Assembly: GCF_026230175.1 (NCBI RefSeq)
Contig: NZ_CP104208.1
Span: 186,001 to 250,000 of the forward strand
Direction of reading: 5' to 3'
DNA: 64,000 nt
Origin: Desulfovibrio mangrovi
GTDB lineage: Bacteria > Desulfobacterota > Desulfovibrionia > Desulfovibrionales > Desulfovibrionaceae
This document shows positions 52,697 to 61,554 of this stretch, piece by piece. Each line of letters opens with the position of its first letter. The stretch's first letter is position 1. The position numbers and the translations under genes are program-made. The notes under the pieces are model-generated. The model was not told the DNA's origin. It was given only the letters and a program-made list of their open reading frames with translations, and did no database searches.

Positions 52697-55092
52697 TGAA
52701 GAACATACCGGTATTTTATGGCATCTGGGCCAGATTGCTTATGGCTTTCGGCGCCATTGCGGCCATGACCGTGCTTGCGGTCATGACTGCTCTTTTCCTG
52801 TTGGAAAAATCCAGCGACATCTTTGCCACCATCACGGAGCGGCAGCTCCCTGAGCTTGCCCGCGTGGCGGGATTTGCGGAAATCGGCGGGCAGATCATGG
52901 CCATTGCGCCGAGCCTTGCCTCGGCGGCGGATGAAGAGGAACAGGCACGGATACGGGCCGATCTCAACGACCTGCTGGTGCGCTTCAAGCGTGATCTGGA
53001 GGTGCTTGAGGCAAATAACCCGCAGGTTGCCAGTGAGCTTGATCTGTTGCTGAACCAGCTTTCCGCCAACCTGTTTGCCATGCAGATGAAGGTGGCTGAG
53101 CGACTCAGGCTTGAAGCCGTGCTTCTGAAATACATGGAACGGCTGCGTTGGCTCTATTCGGACCTGCTCGGCGAGATTGAACCGTTGGGACAGGACCTGA
53201 ACTACAACCTTGATGCCGAACTGGATCGCATGATCAGTGCGGCAGGGCGAGGAAACCGGCAGGTGGCGGTGGGTCGCCTGCGTACCACGCGCAATCTCAA
53301 GAAGATTGTCGAAGGCATGGGCAACAACGGCGACCTGCTCGTGAGTTTGTTGTTACAGGCGTCGTCCGTTCAGCGGGAGGCGCAGGTGGAGAACCTTGAC
53401 GCTCTGGCTCGTGATACGAGCACTGCGCTGAAATTCGCACTGGAGGAGTTCTCCGAAGAGGCCAGCGCGCTGACGCTTCGCCACTCTCTGCAGGAAATCA
53501 TGTCGTTGGCCGAAGGGCCTGAGGGCGTGTTTGCCATAAAGAAGCAGATTCTTGCCAGCGAGACGGACGGGCAGGCCATGTTGTCTGAAAACCGCCGTAT
53601 CGTGGGCTTGCTGCGAAAGTCCATAGAATCCATTGTCGCCAACAGCCAGCAGGAAGCCTTCGAGGCTGCCGCCGTGACCAAGCGGAAGCTGGACCGGGCC
53701 ACATGGGCCCAGCTGGGGCTGGTGTTCCTGAGTCTTGTCATTGCGGCCTGTGTGCTGTGGTTCTACGTGCGCGGCAGCATCGTTGCGCGGCTTAATGCCC
53801 TTGGCAACAGCATGCGCGCCATTGCCGCCGGTGACCTTGACCACCCCGTACCCGAGGCCGGGAGTGACGAGGTCGGGCAGATGGCCGCAGCGTTGCGTGT
53901 CTTCCGTGATACGGCGCGGTCCGTTGAAGAAGCCAATGCACAGGCCATCATCGATAATGCGGCGGCAGGTCTTGTCATTGTCGAACCGGACGGGGAGATC
54001 AGGTTCTTCAACCTCATGGCCGTGACCTTGTTTGCCGCTGATCCGCAGGGCATGACAGGGAGCTCCATCTTCTCTCTGCTTTCCGAGCAGGACAGAGTGC
54101 CTCTGCGCGAGGCTTTTGCCTTCACCTTCAGCGGAGGTTCCGATCAGATTCAGATACTCTGTCAGGGCGTCAGAAGCGATGGCGGAGAATTCCCTGTTGA
54201 AATGGTCATTCGTCCCATCCAGCAGCGCTCACAGCGGCGGCTCATGGTCACTATGCATGATGTGACCGAGCGCGAGAAGGCGGAAGAACTGCTGCGCAGA
54301 CGCGTGAAGTTGAAGACGGACCACCTGAGCCGCATCAATGAGCGTCTCCGGCTGGAGGTTAAGGAGCGCCGACGCGTTCAGGATGAACTGGTGCAGGCAG
54401 GTAAGCTCGCGGCCCTGGGACAGCTTTCCGCAGGCATTGCCCATGAGCTGAACCAGCCGCTTTCAGCCATCCGTTACTACATTCATAATGCCCGCCTGCT
54501 GCTGCAGCGGGGGCAGCTTGATCTGCACGAGGAAAACATAGGCAAGATCAGTGAACTGAGCGAGCGGATGGCAAAGATGATTAACCATCTCAAGTCATTT
54601 GCCCGTCTGCCTTCCAACAAGCTGCAGCCGGTCGATGTGGTGACGGCCATTGATCACGCTCTTTCCCTCCTGAATCGCAGAATAACGGACGAGGGCATTG
54701 TCATAGAGCGGCGGTATGAAAACAGGCCTCATCTGATTCTTGCTGAAGATATTCGTCTGGAGCAGGTGTTGGTGAATGTTGTCGGCAACGCCATAGACGC
54801 CGTGGCCATGCAACCTGCGGACAACAGGACGGTTTCGCTGGATATTGTGGAGCGGGACGGCAACCTGTGCATAGAGGTGGCCGACAGCGGGCCGGGGATT
54901 CCGGCTGAAGTCCGCGAGGCCATTTTCGACCCCTTCTACACTACCAAGGAAGTGGGGAAGGGACTTGGACTCGGGCTTTCAATCTCGTACAACATAGTAA
55001 AGGACATGAGAGGGGCCATTGAGGCCACGGCCGCCGATACGGGCGGCACACGATTTATCATCTCATTCCAGAAGGTTGATGAGCAGGTATGA
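52693..55092 (+). CDS. PgtB-like sensor histidine kinase
   Basis: 799 residues, overlapping the sensor gene by ATGA. Membrane helix 1 (about 10-35), a helical periplasmic domain (about 36-335), membrane helix 2 (about 337-360), a HAMP linker (RLNALGNSMRAIAAGDLDHPV), a PAS domain (about 420-535: IIDNAAAGLVIVEPDGEIRF), and a kinase core with His584 in GIAHELNQPLSAIRYYIHNA. The HATPase domain has NVVGNAIDAVAM, DSGPGIP and GKGLGLGLSISYNIV. It resembles DctB/PgtB-type kinases that work with NtrC-type regulators. It should phosphorylate the regulator encoded next in response to the periplasmic binding protein. Confidence 0.92.
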   Translation: MMKNIPVFYGIWARLLMAFGAIAAMTVLAVMTALFLLEKSSDIFATITERQLPELARVAGFAEIGGQIMAIAPSLASAADEEEQARIRADLNDLLVRFKRDLEVLEANNPQVASELDLLLNQLSANLFAMQMKVAERLRLEAVLLKYMERLRWLYSDLLGEIEPLGQDLNYNLDAELDRMISAAGRGNRQVAVGRLRTTRNLKKIVEGMGNNGDLLVSLLLQASSVQREAQVENLDALARDTSTALKFALEEFSEEASALTLRHSLQEIMSLAEGPEGVFAIKKQILASETDGQAMLSENRRIVGLLRKSIESIVANSQQEAFEAAAVTKRKLDRATWAQLGLVFLSLVIAACVLWFYVRGSIVARLNALGNSMRAIAAGDLDHPVPEAGSDEVGQMAAALRVFRDTARSVEEANAQAIIDNAAAGLVIVEPDGEIRFFNLMAVTLFAADPQGMTGSSIFSLLSEQDRVPLREAFAFTFSGGSDQIQILCQGVRSDGGEFPVEMVIRPIQQRSQRRLMVTMHDVTEREKAEELLRRRVKLKTDHLSRINERLRLEVKERRRVQDELVQAGKLAALGQLSAGIAHELNQPLSAIRYYIHNARLLLQRGQLDLHEENIGKISELSERMAKMINHLKSFARLPSNKLQPVDVVTAIDHALSLLNRRITDEGIVIERRYENRPHLILAEDIRLEQVLVNVVGNAIDAVAMQPADNRTVSLDIVERDGNLCIEVADSGPGIPAEVREAIFDPFYTTKEVGKGLGLGLSISYNIVKDMRGAIEATAADTGGTRFIISFQKVDEQV

Positions 55093-56435
55093 CAACGATA
55101 GGTGAAGTTTTTCTGGTTGATGACGAGGCGGAGATCCGGCAAGCATGCCGCCAGACCTTTGAGCTTGAAGGCTACGCCATACGGACCTTCAGTTCAGCGG
55201 CGGAAGTGCTGGCGGAGATAGCGCCAGACTGGCTCGGCGTGGTTATCAGCGATGTGCGTATGCCGGGAATGGACGGTCTTGAGCTGCTGAAGCGGGTCAA
55301 GGAACTTGCGCCAGAACTGCCTGTGGTCATTCTCACCGGCCATGGCGATGTGCCCATGGCGTTGGAAGCCATTCGTCTGGGAGCCTATGATTTTCTGGAG
55401 AAGCCTGCGCCGCCGGAATATCTGATCGAAGTGGCCAAGCGTGCTCTTGAGGCACGCAGGCTCTGTCTTGAAAACCGCAGCCTCAAACAGCGCCTTGAAA
55501 CAAGCGCGGACCTTGAGGGCCGCATTCTCGGCAACTCGCCGGGTATCAAGCAGCTTCGGCAGACCGTTGCCAGCCTTGCAACCATAGACGTGGATGTACT
55601 TCTGCTCGGGGAAACCGGCGTGGGCAAGGAGCTCACCGCCCGTTCCATGCATGAGTGCGGCAGCCGCAGGGCCGGGGCTTTTGTGGCGCTGAACTGCGGG
55701 GCCATTCCCGCCAATCTGGTGGAAAGCGAGCTTTTCGGCCATGAACGCGGCGCTTTCACCAGCGCATTGAACCGTCGTATCGGCAAGATCGAACAGGCTC
55801 AGGGCGGTACCCTGTTCCTTGATGAAGTGGAATCCATGCCGCTGGATGTTCAGGTCAAGCTTCTCCGCGCCCTGCAGGAGCGTGTGGTGGAACGGGTGGG
55901 CAGCAACAAGAGTATTGCCGTGGACTACCGTGTTATCGCCGCTTCCAAGATCGGCCTGCGGGAAGCTGTGCGCAGCGGCACCTTCCGTGAGGACTTGTTC
56001 TACCGTCTCAATGTGGCGCGTGTGGCCATTCCGCCGTTGCGTGAAAGAACTGAAGATATCATGCTGCTTCTCCGGCATTTCATGGGCATCATGGCGGAGC
56101 GTTTTCACAGGCCTGTGCCGGAGATTTCGCCCGAGACGTTGCAGAAGCTTCAGCAGTATTACTGGCCCGGAAACGTGCGTGAGCTGCGTAACGTGGCGCA
56201 GCAGCTGGTACTTGGTCTGCCGCTTGACCTGTCTGTCGCCCACCTGAGCGATGATACTCCGCAGATTTTTGGTCAGGCCGCGCCGCTTGACGAGATGATG
56301 GAGCAGTATGAGAAGCAGGTTATTGAAGATGCGCTGACCCGCAATGAAGGGAAGATAGAGAAGACAGCGCAGTATCTGGGTATTCCCCGCAAGCGCCTGT
56401 ACCTGCGGATGCAGAAGTACGGGTTGCAGAAGTAG
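55089..56435 (+). CDS. NtrC/DctD/PgtA-like sigma-54 response regulator
   Basis: 448 residues, coupled to the kinase by ATGA overlap. Receiver domain with phospho-acceptor Asp55 (VVISDVRMPGMDGLELL) and lysine in DFLEKPAPPE. The AAA+ domain has Walker A GETGVGKE, Walker B GTLFLDEVESM and FREDLFYRLNVARVAIP. The sigma-54 contact loop at 221-226 reads GAFTSA, not the canonical GAFTGA. A Fis-type helix-turn-helix ends the protein (KIEKTAQYLGIPRKRLYLRMQKYG). It probably activates the two sigma-54-like promoters in the 50.8-51.0 kb region and thereby tctCBA. A strong terminator follows at 56466. Confidence 0.93.
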   Translation: MTTIGEVFLVDDEAEIRQACRQTFELEGYAIRTFSSAAEVLAEIAPDWLGVVISDVRMPGMDGLELLKRVKELAPELPVVILTGHGDVPMALEAIRLGAYDFLEKPAPPEYLIEVAKRALEARRLCLENRSLKQRLETSADLEGRILGNSPGIKQLRQTVASLATIDVDVLLLGETGVGKELTARSMHECGSRRAGAFVALNCGAIPANLVESELFGHERGAFTSALNRRIGKIEQAQGGTLFLDEVESMPLDVQVKLLRALQERVVERVGSNKSIAVDYRVIAASKIGLREAVRSGTFREDLFYRLNVARVAIPPLRERTEDIMLLLRHFMGIMAERFHRPVPEISPETLQKLQQYYWPGNVRELRNVAQQLVLGLPLDLSVAHLSDDTPQIFGQAAPLDEMMEQYEKQVIEDALTRNEGKIEKTAQYLGIPRKRLYLRMQKYGLQK

Positions 56436-56465
56436 CGGTTTTCCGTCCGCCTGTAATGTAAGAAG

Positions 56466-56508
56466 AACGCCCCGTCCTGTGCAGACGTTGCACAGGGCGG
56501 GGCGTTTT
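56466..56508 (+). terminator. Strong terminator between the regulator and the peptidase genes
   Basis: AACGCCCCG...CCTGTGCA pairs with TGCACAGG...CGGGGCGTT (56466-56506) in a long stem with a 5-base loop and a single bulged pair, followed by TTGTTG. It serves the regulator gene and faces the convergent peptidase gene. Confidence 0.75.
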
Positions 56509-56530
56509 GTTGTCAGATATCAGGTGAAGG

Positions 56531-57691
56531 CTATTTGCAGTAGGTCTCGAAGGCCTTGCGGATGGCAACCGCCGCCAGAAGCGTGCGCGGCACGATGGTG
56601 TCTGCCAGCAGATATTCGTCCGTGGTATGCAGTTTGCCGCCGATGGGCCCGAGACCGTCCAGAACAGGAATGCCGGTCTGCGCGATGAAATTGGCGTCCG
56701 AGCCGCCGCCTCGGTACATGCTGGCGACGGGGATAGCCAGTTCCTTTCCGATGGCTTCCACCACGTTGTAGAGTTCGAGGATTGCGTCATTGGTGGGCAT
56801 GGAGGGGCGCATGGTCTTGATGGTCAGAGAGCATTCCGTACCGGGCGTTTGCGGAGCTGCTGCCAGTTTCTGGATGGCATCCCACATGCGTGTTCTGCTG
56901 TCTTCGTCCTTGTAGCGGAATTCGATCACGGCGGAGGCGTGCTCGGCCACGGTGTTAGCGCCAACGCCGCCTTCAATGCGGCCCACGTTCAGGGAAATGC
57001 CTGTCTGCGGATCATTCAGGGCTTCCAGCTGCTGGATTTGGCGGGCAAGCTCCAGAATGGCGCTGGCCTTGTCCGGTCCGGCGCTGCCTGCATGGGCTGC
57101 CTTCCCTTTGACGAGTAGTTCAAAGGCGATTCTGCCTTTGCGTCCGATGATAAGGTCGCCGTTGTCACCGGCTCCTTCCATAACAAGGGCGACATCGCTT
57201 TTTTGCGCTTCCTGCATAATAAGCTCGGAAGAATGCGTGGAACCGGTTTCCTCATCGGAGTTGCAGATAAGTGCAACGGGAATATCCTTGAGCATGTCGG
57301 CGGCAGCAAGCGCCTTCAGGGCATACAGTCCGGCAACAAGACCGGACTTCATGTCCGCCACGCCGGGGCCGTAGAGGACATTATCCTTGCGGATGAAGGT
57401 ATTGAAGCCCATTTCCGGCGGAAACACCGTGTCCATATGGCCGCATAGCAATACGCCCCGCCCGCCGTTCTTTCGCGCCGCTGTTTCTATGATGATGTTG
57501 TCGCCCACTTCGTTGCGCGCTTCGCGGCGAACCGTGAAACCCGCGGATTCAGCGGCTTTGGTGATGATGGAGGCCACGGCGTCGGTGCCCGCCTTGTTCG
57601 GGGTGTGGCTGTTCGTCAGCACCAGCTCTTCGAGCAGGGCAAGCATTTCTTCTTCGTGGTCAGACAAATAATTGCGTATGGTGTCTATCAT
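56531..57691 (-). CDS. M20 family metallopeptidase (glutamate-carboxypeptidase-like)
   Basis: 386 residues, no signal peptide. Metal and catalytic residues of M20 are all visible: H85 and D87 in CGHMDTVFP, D113 in GPGVADMKSG, E146-E147 in NSDEETGS, and the dimerisation-domain H in GKAAHAGSAG; a final histidine lies in LHTTDEYLL. The lay-out best resembles CPG2/ArgE/DapE-type amidohydrolases that cleave terminal amino acids. It is transcribed divergently from the Dpp-like transporter, 187 bases away, so it may digest the imported peptide. Substrate is inferred. Confidence 0.9.
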   Translation of the reverse strand: MIDTIRNYLSDHEEEMLALLEELVLTNSHTPNKAGTDAVASIITKAAESAGFTVRREARNEVGDNIIIETAARKNGGRGVLLCGHMDTVFPPEMGFNTFIRKDNVLYGPGVADMKSGLVAGLYALKALAAADMLKDIPVALICNSDEETGSTHSSELIMQEAQKSDVALVMEGAGDNGDLIIGRKGRIAFELLVKGKAAHAGSAGPDKASAILELARQIQQLEALNDPQTGISLNVGRIEGGVGANTVAEHASAVIEFRYKDEDSRTRMWDAIQKLAAAPQTPGTECSLTIKTMRPSMPTNDAILELYNVVEAIGKELAIPVASMYRGGGSDANFIAQTGIPVLDGLGPIGGKLHTTDEYLLADTIVPRTLLAAVAIRKAFETYCK

Positions 57692-57744
57692 GGTAACTGC
57701 CTGTAATGGTTGGCTTGATGAGTGCGGCGGTGCGGAATTTTTCT

Positions 57745-57755
57745 GTCTGTCAGAC
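57745..57755. promoter_or_regulatory. Palindrome in the peptidase/transporter divergent gap
   Basis: GTCTG-T-CAGAC is a perfect palindrome about 54 bases before the peptidase start. A possible regulator site of either gene. Confidence 0.25.
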
Positions 57756-57841
57756 GAGAATGCGTATTTCTGCAGTCGCTGTAAGGGTGCTCAATCAATC
57801 AAAATTCCTTGAGAATCAAGCTGAAAAGAAGTAAAGGTGAG

Positions 57842-57862
57842 TATAGTTTGAGTGAAATCACT
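57842..57862 (+). promoter_or_regulatory. Possible -10 box and operator before the peptide-binding protein gene
   Basis: TATAGT (57842-57847) is a good -10 box without a clear -35 partner. Right after it AGTGA-AA-TCACT (57851-57862) is a perfect palindrome where a repressor would block the start of transcription. The gene start follows 17 bases later with AAGGAG as ribosome site. Confidence 0.35.
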
Positions 57863-57878
57863 TAGCAAGGAGAGTCCC

Positions 57879-59450
57879 ATGCGTAAAAAATTACTGGCTA
57901 CGTTTATCGCCCTCGCGCTGATGCTCGTCGGTGTTTCCGGTGCATTTGCACAGACGTTGACTGTGGGTCTCAAGGGAGAACCTACCTCTCTTGATCCTCA
58001 TTTCCACAACGTTCACGCCAACAACATGCAGGCAATCTGGCTGTTCGACAAGCTTATTCGCCAGGATTCCCGCCAGAAACTGGAACCCGGTCTGGCTGTT
58101 TCCTGGAAGCCCGTGAGCGATACCGTATGGGAATTCAAGCTGCGCGAAGGCGTAACCTTCCATGACGGTACCCCCTTCACCGCCGAGGACGTGAAGTTCA
58201 CCATTGAACGTATTCCCAACGTCCCCAACAGCCCCTCTTCCTTTGCTTCCATGGTGTCTGCGGTAACCAAGATCGAGATCGTCGATCCGCTCACCATCCG
58301 TTTCCATACCGATGCTCCCGCGCCCCTGCTGCCCCGCAACTTTGCTGCATTCAACATTGTTTCCAAGAAGAATGCTGAAGGCGCATCCACCGCTGACTTC
58401 AACTCCGGCAAGGCCGCCATCGGTACCGGCCCTTACAAGCTGGTGGAATGGAAGCGCGGCGATAGCCTGACTTTTGCCCGTAACGAAAATTACTGGGGCG
58501 AAAAGCAGCCTTGGGATACCGTCGTCGTAAAGCCCATCAGCAATGACGGTACCCGCGTGGCCGCCCTCAAGGCCGGTGACGTGGATCTTATCGACTTTGT
58601 GCCTCCGGCAGACGTGAAGCACCTTGAAACCGACGCCAAGCTGCGTCTGGTCAAGTGTCCTTCCACCCGTCTCATCTACCTGCACCTTGACTCCAACCGC
58701 GACGAAACCCCCATGGTTACCGACAACGCCGGTAACGTCATCAAGAACCCCATGAAGGATGTTCGCGTACGCAAGGCCATTTCCAAGGCCATTAACCGCG
58801 AAGCCATCGTGGCACGCATCATGGAAGGCCTCGCTGTTCCCGCAGCCCAGATGGTTCCGGAAGGTTACGAAGGCACCAGCACCACGCTGAAGCCCGAAGC
58901 ATTCGATCCCAAGGGCGCCAAGGCCCTGCTGGCGGAAGCCGGTTATCCCGAAGGCTTCAAGATCACCATTCATGGTCCCAACGACCGCTACGTGAACGAT
59001 GCGGACATCACGCAGGCTGTTGCCCAGATGCTGAGCAAGGTGGGCATCAAGACCGAAGTGAATACCATGCCCAAGAGCGTGTACTTCTCCCGCGCTTCCG
59101 CGCTGGAATTCAGCCTCATGCTCATGGGTTGGGCAACGGATACCGGCGAACAGTCCAACTGCATCGGTTCCCTGCTGCACACCTATGACGAAGAGAAGGG
59201 CTTCGGTGCTTCCAACCGTGGTCGTTACTCCAACCCCGAAGTGGACAAGCTGCTTGAAGAAGCGCTGGTGACTGTTGATCCTGCCAAGCACAACGCGCTG
59301 ATCATCAAGGCCACCGAAATCGGTCTCAACGATGTGGGTATCGTACCCATCCACTATCAGGTGAACGTGTGGGGCATGAAGAAGGGCCTGAACTACAACG
59401 GCCGTACTGACAGCTACACCCTGACCCGTGAAATCTCCGTCGTGAAATAA
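57879..59450 (+). CDS. Peptide ABC transporter substrate-binding protein (family 5, DppA/OppA-like)
   Basis: 523 residues. Signal peptide MRKKLLATFIALALMLVGVSGAFA, then TLTVGLKGEPTSLDPHFHNVHA and FKLREGVTFHDGTPFTAEDVKFTIERI, the family-5 signature; later YKLVEWKRGDSLTFARNENYWG and NVWGMKKGLNY. It binds di/oligopeptides or related solutes such as opines in the periplasm. AAGGAGAG precedes ATG 57879; the earlier in-frame start is rejected. It is first of a five-gene operon but separated from the permease genes by 192 bases with stem-loops. Confidence 0.96.
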   Translation: MRKKLLATFIALALMLVGVSGAFAQTLTVGLKGEPTSLDPHFHNVHANNMQAIWLFDKLIRQDSRQKLEPGLAVSWKPVSDTVWEFKLREGVTFHDGTPFTAEDVKFTIERIPNVPNSPSSFASMVSAVTKIEIVDPLTIRFHTDAPAPLLPRNFAAFNIVSKKNAEGASTADFNSGKAAIGTGPYKLVEWKRGDSLTFARNENYWGEKQPWDTVVVKPISNDGTRVAALKAGDVDLIDFVPPADVKHLETDAKLRLVKCPSTRLIYLHLDSNRDETPMVTDNAGNVIKNPMKDVRVRKAISKAINREAIVARIMEGLAVPAAQMVPEGYEGTSTTLKPEAFDPKGAKALLAEAGYPEGFKITIHGPNDRYVNDADITQAVAQMLSKVGIKTEVNTMPKSVYFSRASALEFSLMLMGWATDTGEQSNCIGSLLHTYDEEKGFGASNRGRYSNPEVDKLLEEALVTVDPAKHNALIIKATEIGLNDVGIVPIHYQVNVWGMKKGLNYNGRTDSYTLTREISVVK

Positions 59451-59464
59451 CGGATGGTTACGTG

Positions 59465-59605
59465 AGGCGCTTCGCGGGTTTGCCGCAGCGCCTTATTTCG
59501 GCTATACAAACGAAGATACATGACCGGAGGGGCGTGCTCGTCGCGCCCCTTCGGACTGTCTTCTGTCCGGAGCTGTTGCAGTTTCCGATGCATCGGAACT
59601 GCAAC
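59465..59605 (+). terminator. Four consecutive stem-loops after the binding protein gene (attenuator)
   Basis: Stem 1: AGGCGCT/AGCGCCT with inner GCGG/CCGC (59465-59493). Stem 2: AGGGGCG/CGCCCCT (59528-59550). Stem 3: CGGAC/GTCCG (59552-59569). Stem 4: a 15-16 base near-perfect stem, GTTGCAG..CCGATG with CATCGG..CTGCAAC (59575-59605, one extra T), followed by ATTGTTTTC. Such a stack would protect the upstream message and reduce read-through to the permeases, giving excess binding protein. The rest of the 192-base gap holds no gene. Confidence 0.6.
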
Positions 59606-59642
59606 ATTGTTTTCTCGATCTAATTTCGGAGCGTCATCTTTT

Positions 59643-60617
59643 ATGCTCGCCTTCCTCATTCGACGCATCTCGCAGAGCGCTGTCGTTCTGCTTGTCATGT
59701 CCGTGCTGGTTTTTGTGGGCGTGTTTTACATCGGCAACCCCATCGACATCCTCATTGCACCGGATGCGACCCCTGCCGAGTATGCACGTGCCGTCAAGGA
59801 ACTGGGCTTGGACAAGCCGTTGTGGGAACAGTATTTCGTCTTTCTGAAGGGTGCCCTGCAAGGGGATTTCGGAAAGTCCTTCGTGTATAACGAACCGGCG
59901 TTGCAAGTGATTCTTGCTCGCCTGCCCGCCACGCTGGAACTGGCCTTCACGGCCATGTTCATGGCCGTTCTGGTAGGTATTCCGCTGGGCATGGTAGCAG
60001 GCATTCAGTCCGATAACTGGATTGGCCGCAACATCATGCGTTTTTCCATTCTCGGTTTCAGCCTGCCTACGTTCTGGGTGGGGCTGATGCTCATCATTCT
60101 GTTCTCCGTGCAACTGAACTGGCTGCCATCGGGCGGTCGTGGCGAAACCGTGGACATATTGGGCTTCCCCGTCAGTTTCCTGTCGTGGGAAGGCTTCTCG
60201 CACCTCATATTGCCCGCCATGAACCTTGCGCTGTTCAAGATGTCTCTGGCCATCCGCCTGAGCAGGGCAGGGGTGCAGGAAAATCTGCAGATGGACTACG
60301 TGAAGTTCGCCCGGGCCAAGGGCCTGAGCAATACCCGCATCATCGGCCTGCACGTCATGAAGAACATCATGATACCGGTTGTTACCGTGTTGGGTATGGA
60401 GCTTGGCAACCTCATCGCCTTTGCGGTGGTCACGGAAACCATCTTCGCGTGGCCCGGCATGGGCAAGCTGGTCATAGACTCCATCGGCGTGCTGGATCGT
60501 CCCATAATCGTGGCGTATCTGCTTATCACCGTGACGATGTTCATCATCATCAACCTCGTCGTGGACATTCTCTATTCGATTCTCGACCCCCGCGTCCGTC
60601 TGGGGCAAGAACGATAG
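59643..60617 (+). CDS. Peptide ABC transporter permease (DppB-like)
   Basis: 324 residues, six membrane helices, starting MLAFLIRRISQSAVVLLVMS. The DppB/OppB family motifs are visible: VFVGVFYIGNPIDI, LGLDKPLWEQYFVFLKGALQGDFGKSF and the EAA-like loop YVKFARAKGLSNTRIIGLHVMKN. The ATG at 59643 follows GGAG by 11 bases; longer in-frame extensions would run through the hairpin region and are rejected. Pairs with the next gene in the membrane channel. Confidence 0.94.
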   Translation: MLAFLIRRISQSAVVLLVMSVLVFVGVFYIGNPIDILIAPDATPAEYARAVKELGLDKPLWEQYFVFLKGALQGDFGKSFVYNEPALQVILARLPATLELAFTAMFMAVLVGIPLGMVAGIQSDNWIGRNIMRFSILGFSLPTFWVGLMLIILFSVQLNWLPSGGRGETVDILGFPVSFLSWEGFSHLILPAMNLALFKMSLAIRLSRAGVQENLQMDYVKFARAKGLSNTRIIGLHVMKNIMIPVVTVLGMELGNLIAFAVVTETIFAWPGMGKLVIDSIGVLDRPIIVAYLLITVTMFIIINLVVDILYSILDPRVRLGQER

Positions 60618-60636
60618 TTCCGCACAGGACAGCCAT

Positions 60637-61554
60637 ATGACGAATACAAATACAGCTACCGCGGCAGGGACCGCGAAGGAAGAATCCCTCTTCCTGCTGG
60701 CGGTAAAGGAATACTTCGAGAGCCGCGTTGCGGCGCTGGGTCTGCTGGTGCTGATCGCCATTGTCGTTGTGGCGCTGGCAGCTCCCTACATTGCCCCGCA
60801 GAACCCGTACGACCTCATGTCCATCGACATCATGGACGGCAAGCTGGAGCCCGGGAAATCATCCTTTGACGGTTCCATCACCTACATTCTGGGCACGGAT
60901 ACGCAGGGCCGCGACATGTACAGCTCCATTCTGTACGGTCTGCGCATAAGCCTTGGCGTCGGCGTGCTCAGCACGGTCATCGCGCTGGTCATCGGGGCCG
61001 CCATAGGCCTGTGGTCGGCGTATCTCGGGGGCAAGACGGATGCGTTCATCATGCGCGTGGTGGACCTGCAGCTGAGTTTTCCGGCCATTCTGGTGGCGCT
61101 TATCCTGCTGGCCATTCTCGGCAAGGGCGTGGACAAGATCATCCTGTCGCTGGTTATCGTGCAGTGGGCCTATTATGCCCGCGCCATACGAAGCAACGTG
61201 ATCGTAGAGCGCCGCAAGGAATATGTGGAGGCGGCCAAGTGCCTTGCCCTGCCGCAGCGGCGCATCATGTTCGGGCACGTGCTGCCCAACTGTACCCCCG
61301 AGCTTATCGTTATTTCCACGGTGAAGGTGGCGGGTGCCATTGCGCTGGAAGCGACGCTTTCCTTCCTCGGCCTCGGCATGCCCATCACCCAGCCTTCGCT
61401 GGGCCTGCTCATTTCCAACGGCTTCAAGTACATGCAGAGCGGGTATTACTGGATCAGCTTTTATCCCGGCGTGGCGCTGCTCATTCTCATCGTGAGCATC
61501 AACCTTGTCGGCGACAGGCTCCGCGACGTTCTGAATCCGAGGTTGAAGAAATGA
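60637..61554 (+). CDS. Peptide ABC transporter permease (DppC-like)
   Basis: 305 residues. A hydrophilic N-terminal tail (about 1-20), then ALGLLVLIAIVVVALAAPYIAPQNPYDL, LGTDTQGRDMYSSILYGLRISLGVG (the DppC signature) and the EAA loop EYVEAAKCLALPQRRIMFGHVLPN. The stop overlaps the next gene's ATG. The N-terminal OppC domain is present. Confidence 0.95.
   Translation: MTNTNTATAAGTAKEESLFLLAVKEYFESRVAALGLLVLIAIVVVALAAPYIAPQNPYDLMSIDIMDGKLEPGKSSFDGSITYILGTDTQGRDMYSSILYGLRISLGVGVLSTVIALVIGAAIGLWSAYLGGKTDAFIMRVVDLQLSFPAILVALILLAILGKGVDKIILSLVIVQWAYYARAIRSNVIVERRKEYVEAAKCLALPQRRIMFGHVLPNCTPELIVISTVKVAGAIALEATLSFLGLGMPITQPSLGLLISNGFKYMQSGYYWISFYPGVALLILIVSINLVGDRLRDVLNPRLKK

Noticed and set aside
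57891-59354. Long open frame (487 codons) opposite the peptide-binding protein gene
   Set aside because: Shadow of a highly codon-biased gene; no domain, no ribosome site.
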